In this document: piece by piece, positions 19,936 to 32,841 of the stretch
Numbering within the stretch: position 1 is the stretch's first letter
How the letters are laid out: each line of letters begins with the position of its first letter
Program-made: the position numbers and the translations under genes
Source: Pantoea cypripedii
GTDB taxonomy: Bacteria > Pseudomonadota > Gammaproteobacteria > Enterobacterales > Enterobacteriaceae
Assembly (NCBI RefSeq): GCF_002095535.1
Contig: NZ_MLJI01000001.1
Coordinates: 3,978,412 to 4,042,411, forward strand
DNA length: 64,000 nt
Direction of reading: 5' to 3'
Notes under the pieces: generated by a model
The model's input: only the letters and a program-made list of their open reading frames with translations
Told to the model about the DNA's origin: nothing
The model's database searches: none

Positions 19936-22900
19936 TCACTTCTTGTCGTTTTCACGCGGTTTGCGCAGCACTTCATTGATTTCCGGCTTATCCAGTGGTC
20001 CGCTGATGTGATAACGCAGCAGCGAAATTTTGTTCCACACGGGCCCCAGCACCTTACTGGCGGCAAACACCGCGGCGCCAACCACCGGGTTGATCACAAA
20101 AGCAGTGGCCACACCTACCGAAGCTGAAATTTCCGGTGCCACCACGGCTTCCATATCGATCTCGCGTTTCACCAGGTCAACTTTACCCTGCATGGCGATA
20201 TCCGCTTCGAGACCATCAACTAACAGGTTATCGGTATGCATCACGCCGTTTTCAATCCACGCCGTGCCATTAATTGAATCGAAAAAGAAGCCCTGCCCGA
20301 AGGTATCGCTGAAATCGAAACGTAACTTGCGCAGCAGCGCGTCAAAGCTCATCAGACGCAACAGCTGACCGGCACGCCCGGTACTCACATCCGCGATCTG
20401 ACCTTTGCCAAAATGCGATTTCAACGTACCACTTAAAGTTTGCTCGGATGGCTGCCAGGGTGCGGAGCGCCAGTGCAAATCATAATCGATTTTAAACGGT
20501 GCATCGCGCAGCGGCGTGTTCACGCCAAACCAGTTAGTGGCGTCGTTGATATTGTTACCGCTCAGCGTTCCTTTCAGCGAGGTGCGTTGCTCACCGGGTT
20601 TATTGACCCATTCCCCGTTGACACTCAGCTTCGAGCTGCCAGTATCTACCGAACCGTTAGTAAGTGCTAACGTATCGCCGTGAGGTTGCAGCAGCGCCTG
20701 CATATGGCCAAACTTCTGCCCGCGCAGCCAGCACTCCTGACAGCTAAGTTGCAGACCCGGCCAGTTGGTGAAATTGATGTTGGTATCGCTACCGAACGGT
20801 GATGCGGTGCCATCCTTGCTCTCCGCCCATTCCGGGTTGTAGTAAAGATAGCTGAGGGCAATCTGCCAGGGCGCATTCTGTGCGGTTTTCAGACTGCCAC
20901 GCGCTTCACGGCTGTCGAGCTGCACATCGGTATTCCCGGTCGGCCCCTGGGTCACGGTGGCGCTGAGGTCATGCCATTGCTGGCCTGCCAGCCGCAGCGC
21001 CGGGGTATGCAACGTAACATCACCCGGCAGCAGCGCACCGCCGATGCTGGTTTCGCCCTGCGCATTGCGCGAGCCGCCCGATCCAGCCAGCAGCCCCATC
21101 CAGGCTTCGCCGTCCATTTCCGGTAAATTCAGCACCATGCCACGATTTTCAGGCAGCTTCGGCGTGGTTTTGGCATCGTTCAGCCAGATACCGCGATCGA
21201 CCCGCAGCTGTGGCTCCAGCAGCCAGCGGCTGTTAAAACGATGATGCCCCAGCACGCTGCCGCTGAGATCAAATCCGCGCAGGTCACCGCTGGCAGCAAT
21301 GGTAATCGGCAGCGCTGCTCCTGCGCTCTTATCCAGCGGAGCCGGTAAGCGACTGCTTACTTCTTTGCCATCGCCTTGCAAATCTATTTTGTAGCTTGCG
21401 CCACCTTTGTTCGGCAGGGTGATATCGACATTGCCCTGCCAGGGCAAACTGCCGCTCAGCTGGCTGGTGAAGGTCGACGGCAGCACCTTTAACTTCGCCA
21501 GCTGCCAGTCTCCCAGCAGCTTCACGTTAACGCCAAAGTTATCCGGGTTCTCCTGGGTGCTGAAGCTGACACCAACCGGCTGCCCGAACCAGTTGGCCTG
21601 CATCTCTTCACTTTGCAGATTGCCGTTGTTATAACGGAAACGCCCGGTGAGGTTATTCAGCGTGGTATTCAGTGGCTTGATATGCAGGCTGTTATTGTTC
21701 ATCACCACGTTGCCGCTGGCATGAACCAGTTCGCCGTTCAGCGGAATATCGAGGTTGAGCTGACCACGGACATTGCCTTTGATCTGTAGCTGTTGCAGCG
21801 CCGCTCCCAGCGATGGCTTGAGAGGGGTGAGTTCGAAGTAATCCCCAATCTGCTTACCTTCACCGCTCAAGTCGCCATCAATGATCAGCTTCTCTTTCAG
21901 GTAATCCGGGATCACCGCGCTGATATTGCGTGCATCCACCTCGCCCAGCTTCGCCTGATTGGCTTTCATCCACAGACCGTCATTGACGAAATCGAGATCG
22001 ATGTCGAGATTGTTAATCGCCGGCCAGCCGGGCTGGAATTGATAGGTGGCATGGCGCAGCGGCACCCAGACTTCAAACATGCCGTCGTTGTGGCGGAAGG
22101 GAAACAGCGTCGGATCACCGGCAAACAACAGCGTGGCATTATCAACCTGCCCGCCTTTAATCGCGTTGCTGAGATAGTCCGTCAGACCATGGCCCATCAG
22201 CGGCTCCGGGAAATAACGCCAGGCATCGCCCGCATCGGTTACACGGATACCCGCCAGAATATCCAGTCGTGGCGCTTTGCCGAGGTTCTGCTGATAGAGG
22301 AAATCGCCGCGCGCCCACAGCGAACGCGCCTTCACATCCAGCTGATGGCCATCCAGCGTCAGGCCATTATCATCATGCCGCCAGTTGAGCTTGCCGGTGA
22401 TTTGCTGGATTTGTAGCGGTGCCTGGAACATATCCCCATAGGGAACCTCGGCCTGCCCCATCGCGACATCCAGCTGACCATTGCTGAGGCTGCCACTGGC
22501 GTTACCACTCAGTTTGCTGATGCCCGGCAACAGTTCCCAGTGCTGCCAGCTTAAATCACGCCATTGGGCCTGCAGACGGGTTTGTTCAGGTTGCTGTAAA
22601 GGGACATCCAGCGCCAGCGCATCGATGTAGCCCTGCGGTTGCAGCGCACGCCAGTTGTCGAACAACGTTGGCGAGAGTGGCGAGAACAGCGGGATCAGTG
22701 GCGCGAGACGTTGCAGATCCAGTTGGGTGGCGCGCACGCGGATTTCCGGCGCGCTGCTGGCACCCAGCAATTGTTGATCTTCGGGTTTCCATAGCAGCGA
22801 GAAATGCCCCGGTTGCCAGGCAACCCCATCGGTGCTGAGACGGGTTTGTGGCACGGACACCATCCAGCCATTCTGGAAACGGGACAGGTGGGCGGTTAAA

Positions 22901-23751
22901 CCATCCACCTGCAATTGATGATCACCTTGTTCGCCACGCCAGCGTGCACCGCCCTGTCGCAGCAGCAAATCACCGGCATAAACATCACCATCACGCAGAT
23001 TTACCCATGCGGCGAGGCTGAAACGCGCGCTTTCGAGGCTGGTGTTATCGCGCAGCCAGCGACCGATCCACGGACGCACATCCACATCATCCGCCTGCAT
23101 CCAGATACGCCCGGTATCGAGCAGGCCATTGTTGTCATTCAGGTCGAGACGTACCTGCACCACGCCATGCTGGCCGGTAAAGCTCGACAGGCTCACCTCA
23201 CCTTCAGCGCGATGGCGTGTTTTTTCATTTAGCCAGGTGAGACGCGGAATCGCCAGCTCGGCGTGTTGCCCGGAAGGGGTCAGAAAACGGATGCTGCTAT
23301 CACGCAGGTCGAAATGATCGAACTGACGCAGGAAGAGTTCGTTAATTTGCGTGGGTTTGAAACTGTTTTTCTGTTCATCGCTGGTGAGCAACTGGCGATT
23401 GAGTTCGACGTGCATCTGCCAGAAGGTGAGATCACGAAACTGCCAGCGCCACTGAAAAAGTGACTGCCAGATATTGAGTGCCAGATTGACGCGACCAATG
23501 CTCAACTGCCCGGCATCTTGCATGGCAATATGCAGATCGCGCACCTGCAACGTGGGGCCGAAGTTTTCCCAGCTACCCTGCAGCTCACTGGCCTGCACCG
23601 GCACGCCTGTGGCGCGGGAGATGACCTGCAAAATGTCGCTGCGGTAGCTGTTGAGATGCGGCATGACGAGGCGCAACCCGCTGACCAGCAGCGCCACAAT
23701 AACGATGATTGTGGCGAGTAGCAGTAACAAAATCCTCGGCAACCGCCTCAC
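19936..23751 (-). CDS. yhdP: AsmA-family envelope phospholipid transport protein YhdP
   Basis: Very large inner-membrane-anchored protein of 1271 aa (E. coli about 1266). It has one N-terminal transmembrane helix (residues 8-28, LLLLLATIIVIVALLVSGL), an AsmA-like N-terminal region and long beta-rich repeats. The C-terminus is DUF3971/AsmA2-like and contains a hydrophobic segment (ISASVGVATAFVINPVVGAA). Together with TamB and YdbH it forms the set of bridge proteins that move phospholipids to the outer membrane in E. coli. It lies between rng and tldD as in E. coli. Confidence 0.94.
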   Translation of the reverse strand: MRRLPRILLLLLATIIVIVALLVSGLRLVMPHLNSYRSDILQVISRATGVPVQASELQGSWENFGPTLQVRDLHIAMQDAGQLSIGRVNLALNIWQSLFQWRWQFRDLTFWQMHVELNRQLLTSDEQKNSFKPTQINELFLRQFDHFDLRDSSIRFLTPSGQHAELAIPRLTWLNEKTRHRAEGEVSLSSFTGQHGVVQVRLDLNDNNGLLDTGRIWMQADDVDVRPWIGRWLRDNTSLESARFSLAAWVNLRDGDVYAGDLLLRQGGARWRGEQGDHQLQVDGLTAHLSRFQNGWMVSVPQTRLSTDGVAWQPGHFSLLWKPEDQQLLGASSAPEIRVRATQLDLQRLAPLIPLFSPLSPTLFDNWRALQPQGYIDALALDVPLQQPEQTRLQAQWRDLSWQHWELLPGISKLSGNASGSLSNGQLDVAMGQAEVPYGDMFQAPLQIQQITGKLNWRHDDNGLTLDGHQLDVKARSLWARGDFLYQQNLGKAPRLDILAGIRVTDAGDAWRYFPEPLMGHGLTDYLSNAIKGGQVDNATLLFAGDPTLFPFRHNDGMFEVWVPLRHATYQFQPGWPAINNLDIDLDFVNDGLWMKANQAKLGEVDARNISAVIPDYLKEKLIIDGDLSGEGKQIGDYFELTPLKPSLGAALQQLQIKGNVRGQLNLDIPLNGELVHASGNVVMNNNSLHIKPLNTTLNNLTGRFRYNNGNLQSEEMQANWFGQPVGVSFSTQENPDNFGVNVKLLGDWQLAKLKVLPSTFTSQLSGSLPWQGNVDITLPNKGGASYKIDLQGDGKEVSSRLPAPLDKSAGAALPITIAASGDLRGFDLSGSVLGHHRFNSRWLLEPQLRVDRGIWLNDAKTTPKLPENRGMVLNLPEMDGEAWMGLLAGSGGSRNAQGETSIGGALLPGDVTLHTPALRLAGQQWHDLSATVTQGPTGNTDVQLDSREARGSLKTAQNAPWQIALSYLYYNPEWAESKDGTASPFGSDTNINFTNWPGLQLSCQECWLRGQKFGHMQALLQPHGDTLALTNGSVDTGSSKLSVNGEWVNKPGEQRTSLKGTLSGNNINDATNWFGVNTPLRDAPFKIDYDLHWRSAPWQPSEQTLSGTLKSHFGKGQIADVSTGRAGQLLRLMSFDALLRKLRFDFSDTFGQGFFFDSINGTAWIENGVMHTDNLLVDGLEADIAMQGKVDLVKREIDMEAVVAPEISASVGVATAFVINPVVGAAVFAASKVLGPVWNKISLLRYHISGPLDKPEINEVLRKPRENDKK

Positions 23752-23918
23752 ACACCTCTCCTTGTTTTCCGCCGGATTACGGATCGATACCTCTCAAGCC
23801 CTGACCGTTATCAATGCGGAACAATCGGGTCGAAAACGCATGTTACCCCAAAAAAGGGGCTATTTTTAGCCCGGATCCATGACAAAACGTCGTGCAAGGC
23901 CAGCATAAACAAGAAAAA

Positions 23919-25388
23919 TTACATCATCACCACGTCAAACTGCTCCTGATTGTAGAGCGGTTCAACATGGACTTTCACCTGTTTGCCCACAAAGATCTCC
24001 ACTTCGGCTAACGCATGGGACTCATCGCTTTTCAGCGCTTCACCCACCGCCGGAGAGACATACACCAGGAAGCGGTCAGAATCGTAGGCATGGTGCACAC
24101 GCACAATCTCACGCATGATTTCGTAGCAGACGGTTTCCACCGTCTTCAGCGTGCCGCGTCCTTTACATACCGGGCAATCGGCACACAACACATGCTCGAT
24201 GCTTTCACGCGTGCGTTTACGCGTCATTTCCACCAGCCCAAGCGCCGAGAAACCATTGATTCCGGTTTTCACCCGATCTTTGCTGAGCGCGCTTTCCAGC
24301 GAATGCAACACACGGCGGCGGTGGTCATCATTACTCATGTCGATAAAATCGATAATGATGATGCCACCCAGATTACGCAGCCGAAGCTGGCGGGCAATCG
24401 CCTGAGTGGCTTCGATATTGGTGTTGAAAATGGTTTCGTCCAGATTGCGATGACCAACAAACGCACCGGTATTGATATCGATGGTGGTCATTGCTTCAGT
24501 CTGATCGATGATCAGATAACCGCCAGACTTCAGTTCAACTTTGCGATCGAGCGAACGTTGGATCTCGTTTTCCACATCGTAGAGATCGAAAATTGGCTGT
24601 TTACCGCTGTATAACTCCAGCTTACTGGCCATCTCCGGGATGTATTCACCGGTAAATTCCACCAGCAGATCGCAGGTCAGGCGGGAGTCCACCCGAATGC
24701 GATCCAGCGCCGCACCGGCAAAATCACGCAACACACGCTGCGCCAGCGCCAGTTCTCCATACAGCAGGCAACGCGTCAGGTTGCGCTTCTTACGTTCACT
24801 GACTTTGGTCCACAGACGCTTGAGAAAAGCGGCATCCTGCGCCAGCTCTTCTTCGCCAATACCTTCGGCAGCAGTGCGGATAATAAAGCCGCCAAGATCG
24901 TCGCAGTAGGCGGCAACCACCGCTTTCAGACGTTCACGCTCGGCTTCACTTTCGATACGCTGGGAGACGCCAACGTGCGAGGCACCCGGCATAAACACCA
25001 GGTAACGCGACGGTAGCGTGATGTCAGTGGTGAGGCGTGCGCCTTTGGTGCCGAGGGGATCTTTCACCACCTGCACCATTAAATCCTGCCCCTGGCGTAC
25101 CAGCTCGGCAATGTCGCGCACGTTGAAATTCTTTTGTTCATCACCCGCGACACATTCGGTGTGCGGCATGATGTCAGAAGCGTGCAGAAAAGCCGCTTTA
25201 TCGAGGCCAATGTCAACAAATGCCGCCTGCATACCCGGCAGCACGCGGCTGACGCGTCCTTTGTAGATGTTGCCTACAATGCCGCGGCGCGCTTCGCGCT
25301 CGATGTGGATTTCCTGCAAAATGCCGCCATCAATATAGGCGACGCGTGTCTCAGAGGGTGTCACATTTACCAGCAGTTCAGCCGTCAT
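23919..25388 (-). CDS. rng: Ribonuclease G
   Basis: Single-strand endoribonuclease of the RNase E/G family that matures the 5' end of 16S rRNA and degrades some mRNAs such as adhE. The 489-residue length equals E. coli Rng. An N-terminal S1 domain (about 35-125) is interrupted by the family insert. The catalytic DNase I-like part has [16 protein letters not shown], and the zinc link [11 protein letters not shown] joins subunits. Its ATG lies inside the last codons of yhdE (11-nt overlap) with AAGGGGA as ribosome site, so translation is probably coupled. Confidence 0.97.
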   Translation of the reverse strand: MTAELLVNVTPSETRVAYIDGGILQEIHIEREARRGIVGNIYKGRVSRVLPGMQAAFVDIGLDKAAFLHASDIMPHTECVAGDEQKNFNVRDIAELVRQGQDLMVQVVKDPLGTKGARLTTDITLPSRYLVFMPGASHVGVSQRIESEAERERLKAVVAAYCDDLGGFIIRTAAEGIGEEELAQDAAFLKRLWTKVSERKKRNLTRCLLYGELALAQRVLRDFAGAALDRIRVDSRLTCDLLVEFTGEYIPEMASKLELYSGKQPIFDLYDVENEIQRSLDRKVELKSGGYLIIDQTEAMTTIDINTGAFVGHRNLDETIFNTNIEATQAIARQLRLRNLGGIIIIDFIDMSNDDHRRRVLHSLESALSKDRVKTGINGFSALGLVEMTRKRTRESIEHVLCADCPVCKGRGTLKTVETVCYEIMREIVRVHHAYDSDRFLVYVSPAVGEALKSDESHALAEVEIFVGKQVKVHVEPLYNQEQFDVVMM

Positions 25389-25971
25389 CTTGTCCCCTTA
25401 GCGCACGCAGTGACTGAAAATTGCTGAGCAACTCACCGGTCTCAACCAGCGGTAATCCCACCACTGCGTGATAGCTTCCATTAATTTTGCGCACGAAGTT
25501 CCCGCCCATGCCCTGTATTCCGTAAGCGCCGGCTTTATCCATCGGTTCGCCACTGGCGATATAGTGCGCAATTTCTTCCGCCGTGATCTTGCGGAAAGTC
25601 ACGTCTGTGACCACCAGGCAATCCAGTTGCTGCCGGTGGTCGGCCAGCGTCACTGCGGTCATCACCTGATGTGTCTGCCCGGAGAGTTTACTTAGCATGC
25701 GGGTCGCGTGCGCCGCATCGGCCGGTTTTTCCAGCACCTCACCATTGAGTACCACGATGGTATCAGCACCCAGCACCGGCAGATCCTGCGGGGCGACAGC
25801 CACCCCCGCGCGCGCTTTATCTGCTGCCAGACGACGCACATAAACCTCAGCCGCTTCTGCAGGCAGACGTTGTTCTTCCACATGGGTGATCAGACGTTCA
25901 AATTGCAGACCAAGCTGCGTCAACAGCTCACGTCGACGCGGTGAACCGGAAGCCAGGTACAGGGTTATCAT
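25378..25971 (-). CDS. yhdE: dTTP/UTP pyrophosphatase (Maf family, YhdE)
   Basis: Maf-type nucleotide pyrophosphatase that removes dTTP, UTP and modified pyrimidine nucleotides. The 197-residue protein (same as E. coli) begins with the family signature [11 protein letters not shown]. It carries [16 protein letters not shown] and the substrate-binding [26 protein letters not shown]. It lies 8 bp after mreD and overlaps rng, in the conserved mreBCD-yhdE-rng order. Confidence 0.96.
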   Translation of the reverse strand: MITLYLASGSPRRRELLTQLGLQFERLITHVEEQRLPAEAAEVYVRRLAADKARAGVAVAPQDLPVLGADTIVVLNGEVLEKPADAAHATRMLSKLSGQTHQVMTAVTLADHRQQLDCLVVTDVTFRKITAEEIAHYIASGEPMDKAGAYGIQGMGGNFVRKINGSYHAVVGLPLVETGELLSNFQSLRALRGQDDG

Positions 25972-25979
25972 AGTTTTCC

Positions 25980-26468
25980 TTACTGAACAGCGAACTGACG
26001 ACGAATCTTTCTCATTAATAAGAATAGCCAGGGCCAGAGAATGCCGTCGACAACGCTACTCCAGAAGATTTCCGGACGAAAGGAGACATTAATCACCAAA
26101 AATTCCGCCCAGAAAACAATAACATCCACCGCCAGCGACAGCACCATAACCATTAAAGCCTGCTGCCACAACGCTAAGTTACGGAAAAGCTGGAATTTAA
26201 AGGCGACCAGGTAGGCGATGATACTCAATGCCAGCGCACGCACGCCCAGCGTTGAACCGGCCACCAGATCCATGATGGCGCCCAGCACAAAGCCGGTGCC
26301 AACATTAACCCGGTGTGGCAATGCCAGCACCCAGTAGATGAGGATCAACAAAAGCCATGATGGCCGGAACATGTAGAACTGTTCTGGCCAGGGCATGATT
26401 TGCAGGATGAGGGCAATCAGGAAGGACAGCCAGATAACCCATCGGCCCTGGCTGCGATATCGACTCAA
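25980..26468 (-). CDS. mreD: Rod shape-determining protein MreD (TTG start)
   Basis: Inner-membrane component of the MreBCD elongation complex, 162 aa as in E. coli, with five or six hydrophobic segments. The conserved part begins [15 protein letters not shown]. The start codon is TTG at 26468-26466, overlapping the TGA stop of mreC as TTGA. A good GGAGG lies 6 bp before it, and no ATG or GTG fits better. Coupling with mreC translation is likely. Confidence 0.94.
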   Translation of the reverse strand: MSRYRSQGRWVIWLSFLIALILQIMPWPEQFYMFRPSWLLLILIYWVLALPHRVNVGTGFVLGAIMDLVAGSTLGVRALALSIIAYLVAFKFQLFRNLALWQQALMVMVLSLAVDVIVFWAEFLVINVSFRPEIFWSSVVDGILWPWLFLLMRKIRRQFAVQ

Positions 26469-27490
26469 GGCTGGCCTCCACGCGTGTTCGCCGGTGTTAC
26501 CTGCGAACTGCTGCCATTGCTGACAGGCGCGGGTGGTCCCATTTGCTGACTGCCGGGCGCGGGCGGCCCCATCTCACCGGCTGGCGGTAAGACTTGCGGC
26601 ATCATCTGCATTAAGCGTTCATTAGCAACACGATGCACTTCATCAGGAGCCATCGGCATATCGCCGTTACGATCCGCTCCCCATAACAGCAACAGATAAC
26701 GCAGACGCTGCAAACCTGCTGTCGGGCGTGCCTGGATAACGGTGTACGCACGCTGCGTATCCACTTTCACCGACGACACCACGGCAACCGGATAGCCTTC
26801 CGGGAAACGACCACCCAGACCCGAGGTGACCAGCACATCACCCACACGAATGTCGGTATTGCCAGGCAGATGCTCAAGTTGCAGATCTTCATTACAGCCG
26901 TTACCGGCCGCAATCACGCGGATATCATTACGCAGCACCTGGATCGGCAACGCATGGGAAGCGTCACAGATCAGCAGCACACGGCTGGTCACCTGGCCTA
27001 CCGCCACCACCTGCCCCACGACACCTTTATCGCTGATCACCGGCTGGCCTTCGTAAACGCCGTTTACGCTGCCTTTGTCGATAACCACCTGATCGGTGTA
27101 GGGATCGGTGCCGGTGGAGATCACCTGCGTCACCATCTTGTGCTCATCCTGACGTAACGGTGAGCCGAGCAGCTCGCGCAGACGCGCGTTCTCCTGCTTA
27201 TATTGCCCCAGCATCAGCAGGTCGCTGTTCTTCAGAAAGAGTTCACGACGCAGTGCTTTGTTTTCCAGTTCCAGCTGCTGACGCGAAGCCAGCGTGGCGG
27301 AAACGCCGTCAAGAAGCTCTCTTGGCCCGTTAGCCAGGAAGTAAAATGGACTGACCGATGTGTCCAGGTAGTTGCGAATCTGGGAAAAGGAGGCCACGCG
27401 GCTATCGGCGATAATAATCGCGATGGCCACAATGACTGCCAGAAAGAGGCGCAACTGCAGGGATGGCCCCCTGCTAAAAATCGGCTTCAT
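26465..27490 (-). CDS. mreC: Rod shape-determining protein MreC
   Basis: Periplasmic scaffold of the elongasome that links MreB to the cell-wall synthases PBP2 and RodA. The 341-residue protein (E. coli 367) has one membrane helix (about 13-30), a coiled coil (about 65-115) and the beta-barrel domains with [19 protein letters not shown] and [10 protein letters not shown]. The C-terminus is a Pro/Met/Gly-rich tail with repeated MGPPAP units, shorter than in E. coli. Overlaps mreD by 4 nt and follows mreB by 148 bp. Confidence 0.95.
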   Translation of the reverse strand: MKPIFSRGPSLQLRLFLAVIVAIAIIIADSRVASFSQIRNYLDTSVSPFYFLANGPRELLDGVSATLASRQQLELENKALRRELFLKNSDLLMLGQYKQENARLRELLGSPLRQDEHKMVTQVISTGTDPYTDQVVIDKGSVNGVYEGQPVISDKGVVGQVVAVGQVTSRVLLICDASHALPIQVLRNDIRVIAAGNGCNEDLQLEHLPGNTDIRVGDVLVTSGLGGRFPEGYPVAVVSSVKVDTQRAYTVIQARPTAGLQRLRYLLLLWGADRNGDMPMAPDEVHRVANERLMQMMPQVLPPAGEMGPPAPGSQQMGPPAPVSNGSSSQVTPANTRGGQP

Positions 27491-27638
27491 AAAATCTGCG
27501 TGTTCCTCGACATCAGGGAAGAAGCGCGGGTCCTAAGACCTGCGCCTCCAGGGCTGAACGCATCGTGCCGTCATGCGCAGCGTCGTCATCGGCGCTCATT
27601 CCCTGCGCAATTTGACCACGGCCTCAGCCGATGAGGAT

Positions 27639-28992
<1,354 letters not shown>

Positions 28993-30939
28993 CTAAATTC
29001 GATAACGTTGTGAATGTTTTTTCACATTACTGTTTACCGGCAGCGAGGGAGCAAAGAAATCACCCTGACCACCGGCGACCCCCAATCCTGCCAGCGTTTG
29101 CCACTCCGCACGCGTGCGTACACCGGCAGCAAAGACCTGAGTGGGAGTCGACTTACACACTTCCAGCAGACTTTGTACAAACAACTGATTTTCCGTGCGT
29201 CGTTCAATATTACGCACCAGACCAGGGTCCAGTTTGATTAACTCCACCGGAAATTGCTTGATATAAGCGCTGCTCACCACCGTTAATCCCGCCTGATTGA
29301 CAGCGATGCGACAACCAAACGCACTGAGCATTCTGAAAATCGGCACTAAGCGGTTGATGTGTTGACAAACATCCGCTTCGGCAAGTTCAAATAAAAATCG
29401 TTTTCTTTGTGATTTGCTGCATTGCAGCAGTAATTTTTGCAGCCAGCGCTGAAAAGGTCGCTGTAATAACGAATCGATATTCACCGGCAGCGCCAGAGTT
29501 TCATCAGGCCACATCTCAGTCAATGCGGCGATACGGGTTACCATCTGGCGATCCCAGCTTTCGGCCATTCCCAATTGCTGCACCAGAGGCATAAACTCGG
29601 CAGACACCACCTCTTTGTCACCATCAAAGATACGCGCCAGCATCTCCCGATGATGAACTTTCCCATCCAGCATGACGGCGGGTTTCTGGTACAGACGGGG
29701 TCCACCACGACTCTGGGTGTTTTCCAGCAGCGTTCGCCAGCGCACGCTACCACGCCCCATATCCAGCGGGTTACCCTCGCCGATTGACCAGTTGTTTCCC
29801 CCCTGCAGGGCAGCGCGACGCGTGGCCATTTCTACGTTTTCCATCACCTGCGGCACGCTTAGCCCGCTGCGCCAGGCGCTGATACCGATATGGATCAGAT
29901 CATCACGATCCACCATGCGCATCGGCGGCAGAGAATCCACGGCATTGATCAGTTGATCGGCAATATTGTTGGCTTCTTTAAGGGTTCGGTGCGGCAGCAG
30001 CACGGCAAAGTCACTGCGAAAATAACGTGCCAGCAGCGCGCCGGGATAACGCAGCACGAAGGTAGACAGCATATTAATGAGATCAAACAGGTATTCTTCA
30101 GCCAGCGCCGGACCGAGAGTTTCATACTGCGTTTCAAGATCGGGCAGGCGCACCATCATGACCACACCGTGGGTGCCAACATCTTCCTGATCTTCCAGCA
30201 GGGTGGCCAGCTGGTTATCGAAGAACAGACGATTATTCAACCCGGTACGCGAATCCTGCGCGGCAAAAGTACGAATCAGGGTATCGATGCGTAAGCGCTG
30301 CTCACCCGCCTCCAGCAAATCATGCAACAGAAGATCGATAGCGTGACTGGCCTTCGGTGGCCACTCCACTTCTTCATTGTCCCTGGCCTGCCGGTCGCCC
30401 GCCAGGATACGCTCCGAACGCGCTTCCAGCCGCTCCATATTACGCCAGTGGCTGTTCAGCCAGCGATGGGTCATCACCAGCAGTGACGCCATGATCATTA
30501 CCACGGTTAAAATGACCACCAGCGTATAAGCCCCGGTGAAGGAGCGAAACCAGGTTTTAGCGGGATCAAGCACCACCACGCGCAGCATCATGCCAGATGA
30601 ATGCGCCAGCGGCAGGTCGAACTGGATAAAGCGATTTGGCTCATCTTCCAGCATCGGGTTTTCATGGCGGGCCAGGCGAAACAACGTGCGCTCGCCGTCG
30701 TGTAGCTCCAGCTGTTCGGCATTAATCACCGGCATAATGCGCGACAGCCATTGCGTCAGATCCTGTGGCGATTGGGTGATTAAGGCTTTGTCCACTTCGG
30801 TTGCCAGAGTTTGTACCCGGGTTTCCACCCGCTGCTGTGACAACCAGACAAAACTAAAAGCGCAGCCCACCAGCATCAACAACATCGCCAGTAAGCTTAA
30901 TAATGTAATAAACGCAGAAAACTTCGTGGTTAATCGCAT
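28993..30939 (-). CDS. csrD: RNase E specificity factor CsrD
   Basis: Membrane protein that directs RNase E to the small RNAs CsrB and CsrC, so it controls the CsrA carbon-storage regulator. The 648-residue protein (E. coli 646) has two membrane helices (about 10-35 and 135-160) and a HAMP-like linker. Its GGDEF domain is degenerate, with RSDF in place of GGDEF, and its EAL domain lacks the EAL signature (AEFMPLV at that place). Both losses are the rule in CsrD and agree with a regulator that does not make or cut c-di-GMP. In E. coli acuI follows on the other strand; here msrP does. Confidence 0.95.
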   Translation of the reverse strand: MRLTTKFSAFITLLSLLAMLLMLVGCAFSFVWLSQQRVETRVQTLATEVDKALITQSPQDLTQWLSRIMPVINAEQLELHDGERTLFRLARHENPMLEDEPNRFIQFDLPLAHSSGMMLRVVVLDPAKTWFRSFTGAYTLVVILTVVMIMASLLVMTHRWLNSHWRNMERLEARSERILAGDRQARDNEEVEWPPKASHAIDLLLHDLLEAGEQRLRIDTLIRTFAAQDSRTGLNNRLFFDNQLATLLEDQEDVGTHGVVMMVRLPDLETQYETLGPALAEEYLFDLINMLSTFVLRYPGALLARYFRSDFAVLLPHRTLKEANNIADQLINAVDSLPPMRMVDRDDLIHIGISAWRSGLSVPQVMENVEMATRRAALQGGNNWSIGEGNPLDMGRGSVRWRTLLENTQSRGGPRLYQKPAVMLDGKVHHREMLARIFDGDKEVVSAEFMPLVQQLGMAESWDRQMVTRIAALTEMWPDETLALPVNIDSLLQRPFQRWLQKLLLQCSKSQRKRFLFELAEADVCQHINRLVPIFRMLSAFGCRIAVNQAGLTVVSSAYIKQFPVELIKLDPGLVRNIERRTENQLFVQSLLEVCKSTPTQVFAAGVRTRAEWQTLAGLGVAGGQGDFFAPSLPVNSNVKKHSQRYRI

Positions 30940-31233
30940 CCCTGTGCCTGTATCACTGCGGTTATGAATAGAAAAGAACCGGCGGCACCAGACTCACTGG
31001 CGCAAACCTGAGCAAAATAGCATAAATCACCGCCTGAAACAGCGTTCAGCAACCATCGCTACCTATACAGAGGCGAGTATAACGATAAACAGGGAAGTCC
31101 TGACTTTCACATGATTTTTTTCGTCCTATTCTCAAGATAAGCGCAGCCAGGAAATTTCACATTTTACGGCTCTTTCTGGCGCATATAACCGGGTTTGCTC
31201 ATGCTTGCCTTAAACATTCAGCCGGAGAATTCC

Positions 31234-32238
31234 ATGAAGCCGAAGCATTTCCTTTCTGAAGCCGATGTGACGCCAGAAAGTATCTTCAATATGCAGCGTC
31301 GTCAGGTGCTGAAAGCCCTTGGCCTGGGTGCTGCCGCAGCCAGCTTCCCACGGATAGCGCAGGCCGATGTTCTCAGTTGGTTTAAAGGCAACGATCGCCC
31401 TGCCGCGCCAGCCGGGAAAGCGCTGCAATTCAGTAAGCCGCCCGCCTGGCAGGCGGATTTACCCCTCACCCCGTTTGATAAGGTCGCTGGCTACAATAAC
31501 TTCTATGAATTTGGCCTTGATAAGGCCGATCCGGCAGCGAATGCCGGGACGCTGAAGACCGATCCCTGGCAACTGCGTATTGAAGGCGAAGTGGCAAAAC
31601 CCATTACGCTGGATATGGATGACATCTTTAAACGTTTTGCGATGGAGCAGCGTATCTACCGCATGCGCTGTGTAGAAGCCTGGTCAATGGTGATCCCCTG
31701 GGTGGGATTTGAGCTGAACAAGCTGCTGAAACTGGCGGAACCCACCAGCAATGCGCGTTTTGTCGCGTTTCAAACGCTCTATGCCCCGGATCAAATGCCG
31801 GGCCAGAAAGATCGCTTTATTGGCGGCGGGCTGGATTATCCCTATGTCGAAGGATTACGCATGGATGAAGCGATGCATCCCCTGACCCTGCTCAGCACTG
31901 GCGTGTACGGCAAAGCATTGCCTCCACAAAATGGCGCGCCGATCCGCCTGACCGTACCGTGGAAATACGGTTTCAAAGGCATTAAATCGATCGTCAAAAT
32001 TACCCTGACTCACGATCAGCCGCCGACCACCTGGAATCAAATCGCCGCCAATGAATATGGCTTTTATGCCAACGTTAACCCGCATGTCGATCATCCCCGC
32101 TGGTCGCAGGCGACAGAGCGTTTTATTGGTCCGGGGGGGATTCTGAAGGTGGAGCGCCAGCCAACGCTGCTGTTTAACGGCTATGCCAAAGAAGTCGCGT
32201 CGCTCTATCACGGGCTGGATTTACGGGAGAATTACTGA
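31234..32238 (+). CDS. msrP: Periplasmic methionine sulfoxide reductase catalytic subunit MsrP
   Basis: Molybdopterin enzyme that repairs oxidised methionine in periplasmic proteins with electrons from MsrQ. The 334-residue product has a twin-arginine signal (RRQVLKALG at about 17-25) and the sulfite-oxidase-fold core. The molybdenum-binding cysteine lies in [12 protein letters not shown]. The start at 31234, behind GGAGA, aligns with E. coli YedY (334 aa). A frame opening at 31195 adds 13 unsupported residues. Its stop abuts the msrQ GTG. In E. coli msrPQ sits elsewhere, next to hprRS. Confidence 0.95.
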   Translation: MKPKHFLSEADVTPESIFNMQRRQVLKALGLGAAAASFPRIAQADVLSWFKGNDRPAAPAGKALQFSKPPAWQADLPLTPFDKVAGYNNFYEFGLDKADPAANAGTLKTDPWQLRIEGEVAKPITLDMDDIFKRFAMEQRIYRMRCVEAWSMVIPWVGFELNKLLKLAEPTSNARFVAFQTLYAPDQMPGQKDRFIGGGLDYPYVEGLRMDEAMHPLTLLSTGVYGKALPPQNGAPIRLTVPWKYGFKGIKSIVKITLTHDQPPTTWNQIAANEYGFYANVNPHVDHPRWSQATERFIGPGGILKVERQPTLLFNGYAKEVASLYHGLDLRENY

Positions 32239-32841
32239 GTGCGTCTGACATTACGCCATATCACCTGGCTGAAAGTGGTGCTGCACCTGGCGGCGTTTCT
32301 GCCGCTGGTGTGGCTGTTTTTTTCCGCCAATCAGGGTTGGTTAAGCGCCGACCCGGCCAAAGATATCCAGCATTTTACCGGCAGAATGGCGCTTAAACTG
32401 TTGCTGGCGACGTTGCTGGTGAGTCCCTTAACGCGCTACGCCAAACAACCCCTGCTGATTCGCACCCGCCGCATGCTCGGTCTGTGGTGCTTCGCCTGGG
32501 CCTGTCTGCATCTGCTGAGCTATTATCTGCTGGAATTAGGGGTCAATAATCTGCGATTGCTCGGCAGTGAGTTGATATCCCGCCCCTATTTGACGCTGGG
32601 TATTATCTGCTGGCTGGTATTGTTTGCGCTGGCAATCACCTCCTTTCAGCGCGCACAGCGTAAACTGGGACGTCGCTGGCAAACTCTGCACAATGGTATC
32701 TATCTGGTGGCGATCCTCGCGCCCATTCACTATCTTTGGTCAGTTAAAGTGCTGTCACCACAGCCGCTGATTTATGCATTACTGGCTCTGCTGCTATTGG
32801 GCTGGCGTTACAATAAGTTGCGAAAACTCTTCTCCCGCTAA
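32239..32841 (+). CDS. msrQ: Heme-binding membrane subunit MsrQ
   Basis: Inner-membrane b-type cytochrome that passes electrons from the quinone pool or flavin reductase to MsrP. The 200-residue protein (E. coli 211) has about six hydrophobic segments. Histidines in [20 protein letters not shown] and [18 protein letters not shown] are the expected heme ligands. It starts with GTG directly after the msrP stop (TGAGTG), so the pair is translated together. The C-terminal tail is about ten residues shorter than in E. coli. Confidence 0.94.
   Translation: MRLTLRHITWLKVVLHLAAFLPLVWLFFSANQGWLSADPAKDIQHFTGRMALKLLLATLLVSPLTRYAKQPLLIRTRRMLGLWCFAWACLHLLSYYLLELGVNNLRLLGSELISRPYLTLGIICWLVLFALAITSFQRAQRKLGRRWQTLHNGIYLVAILAPIHYLWSVKVLSPQPLIYALLALLLLGWRYNKLRKLFSR

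Noticed and set aside
28993..30939. Active c-di-GMP synthase or phosphodiesterase
   Set aside because: The GGDEF and EAL signatures are both degenerate in the way known for CsrD, which acts on CsrB/CsrC decay.
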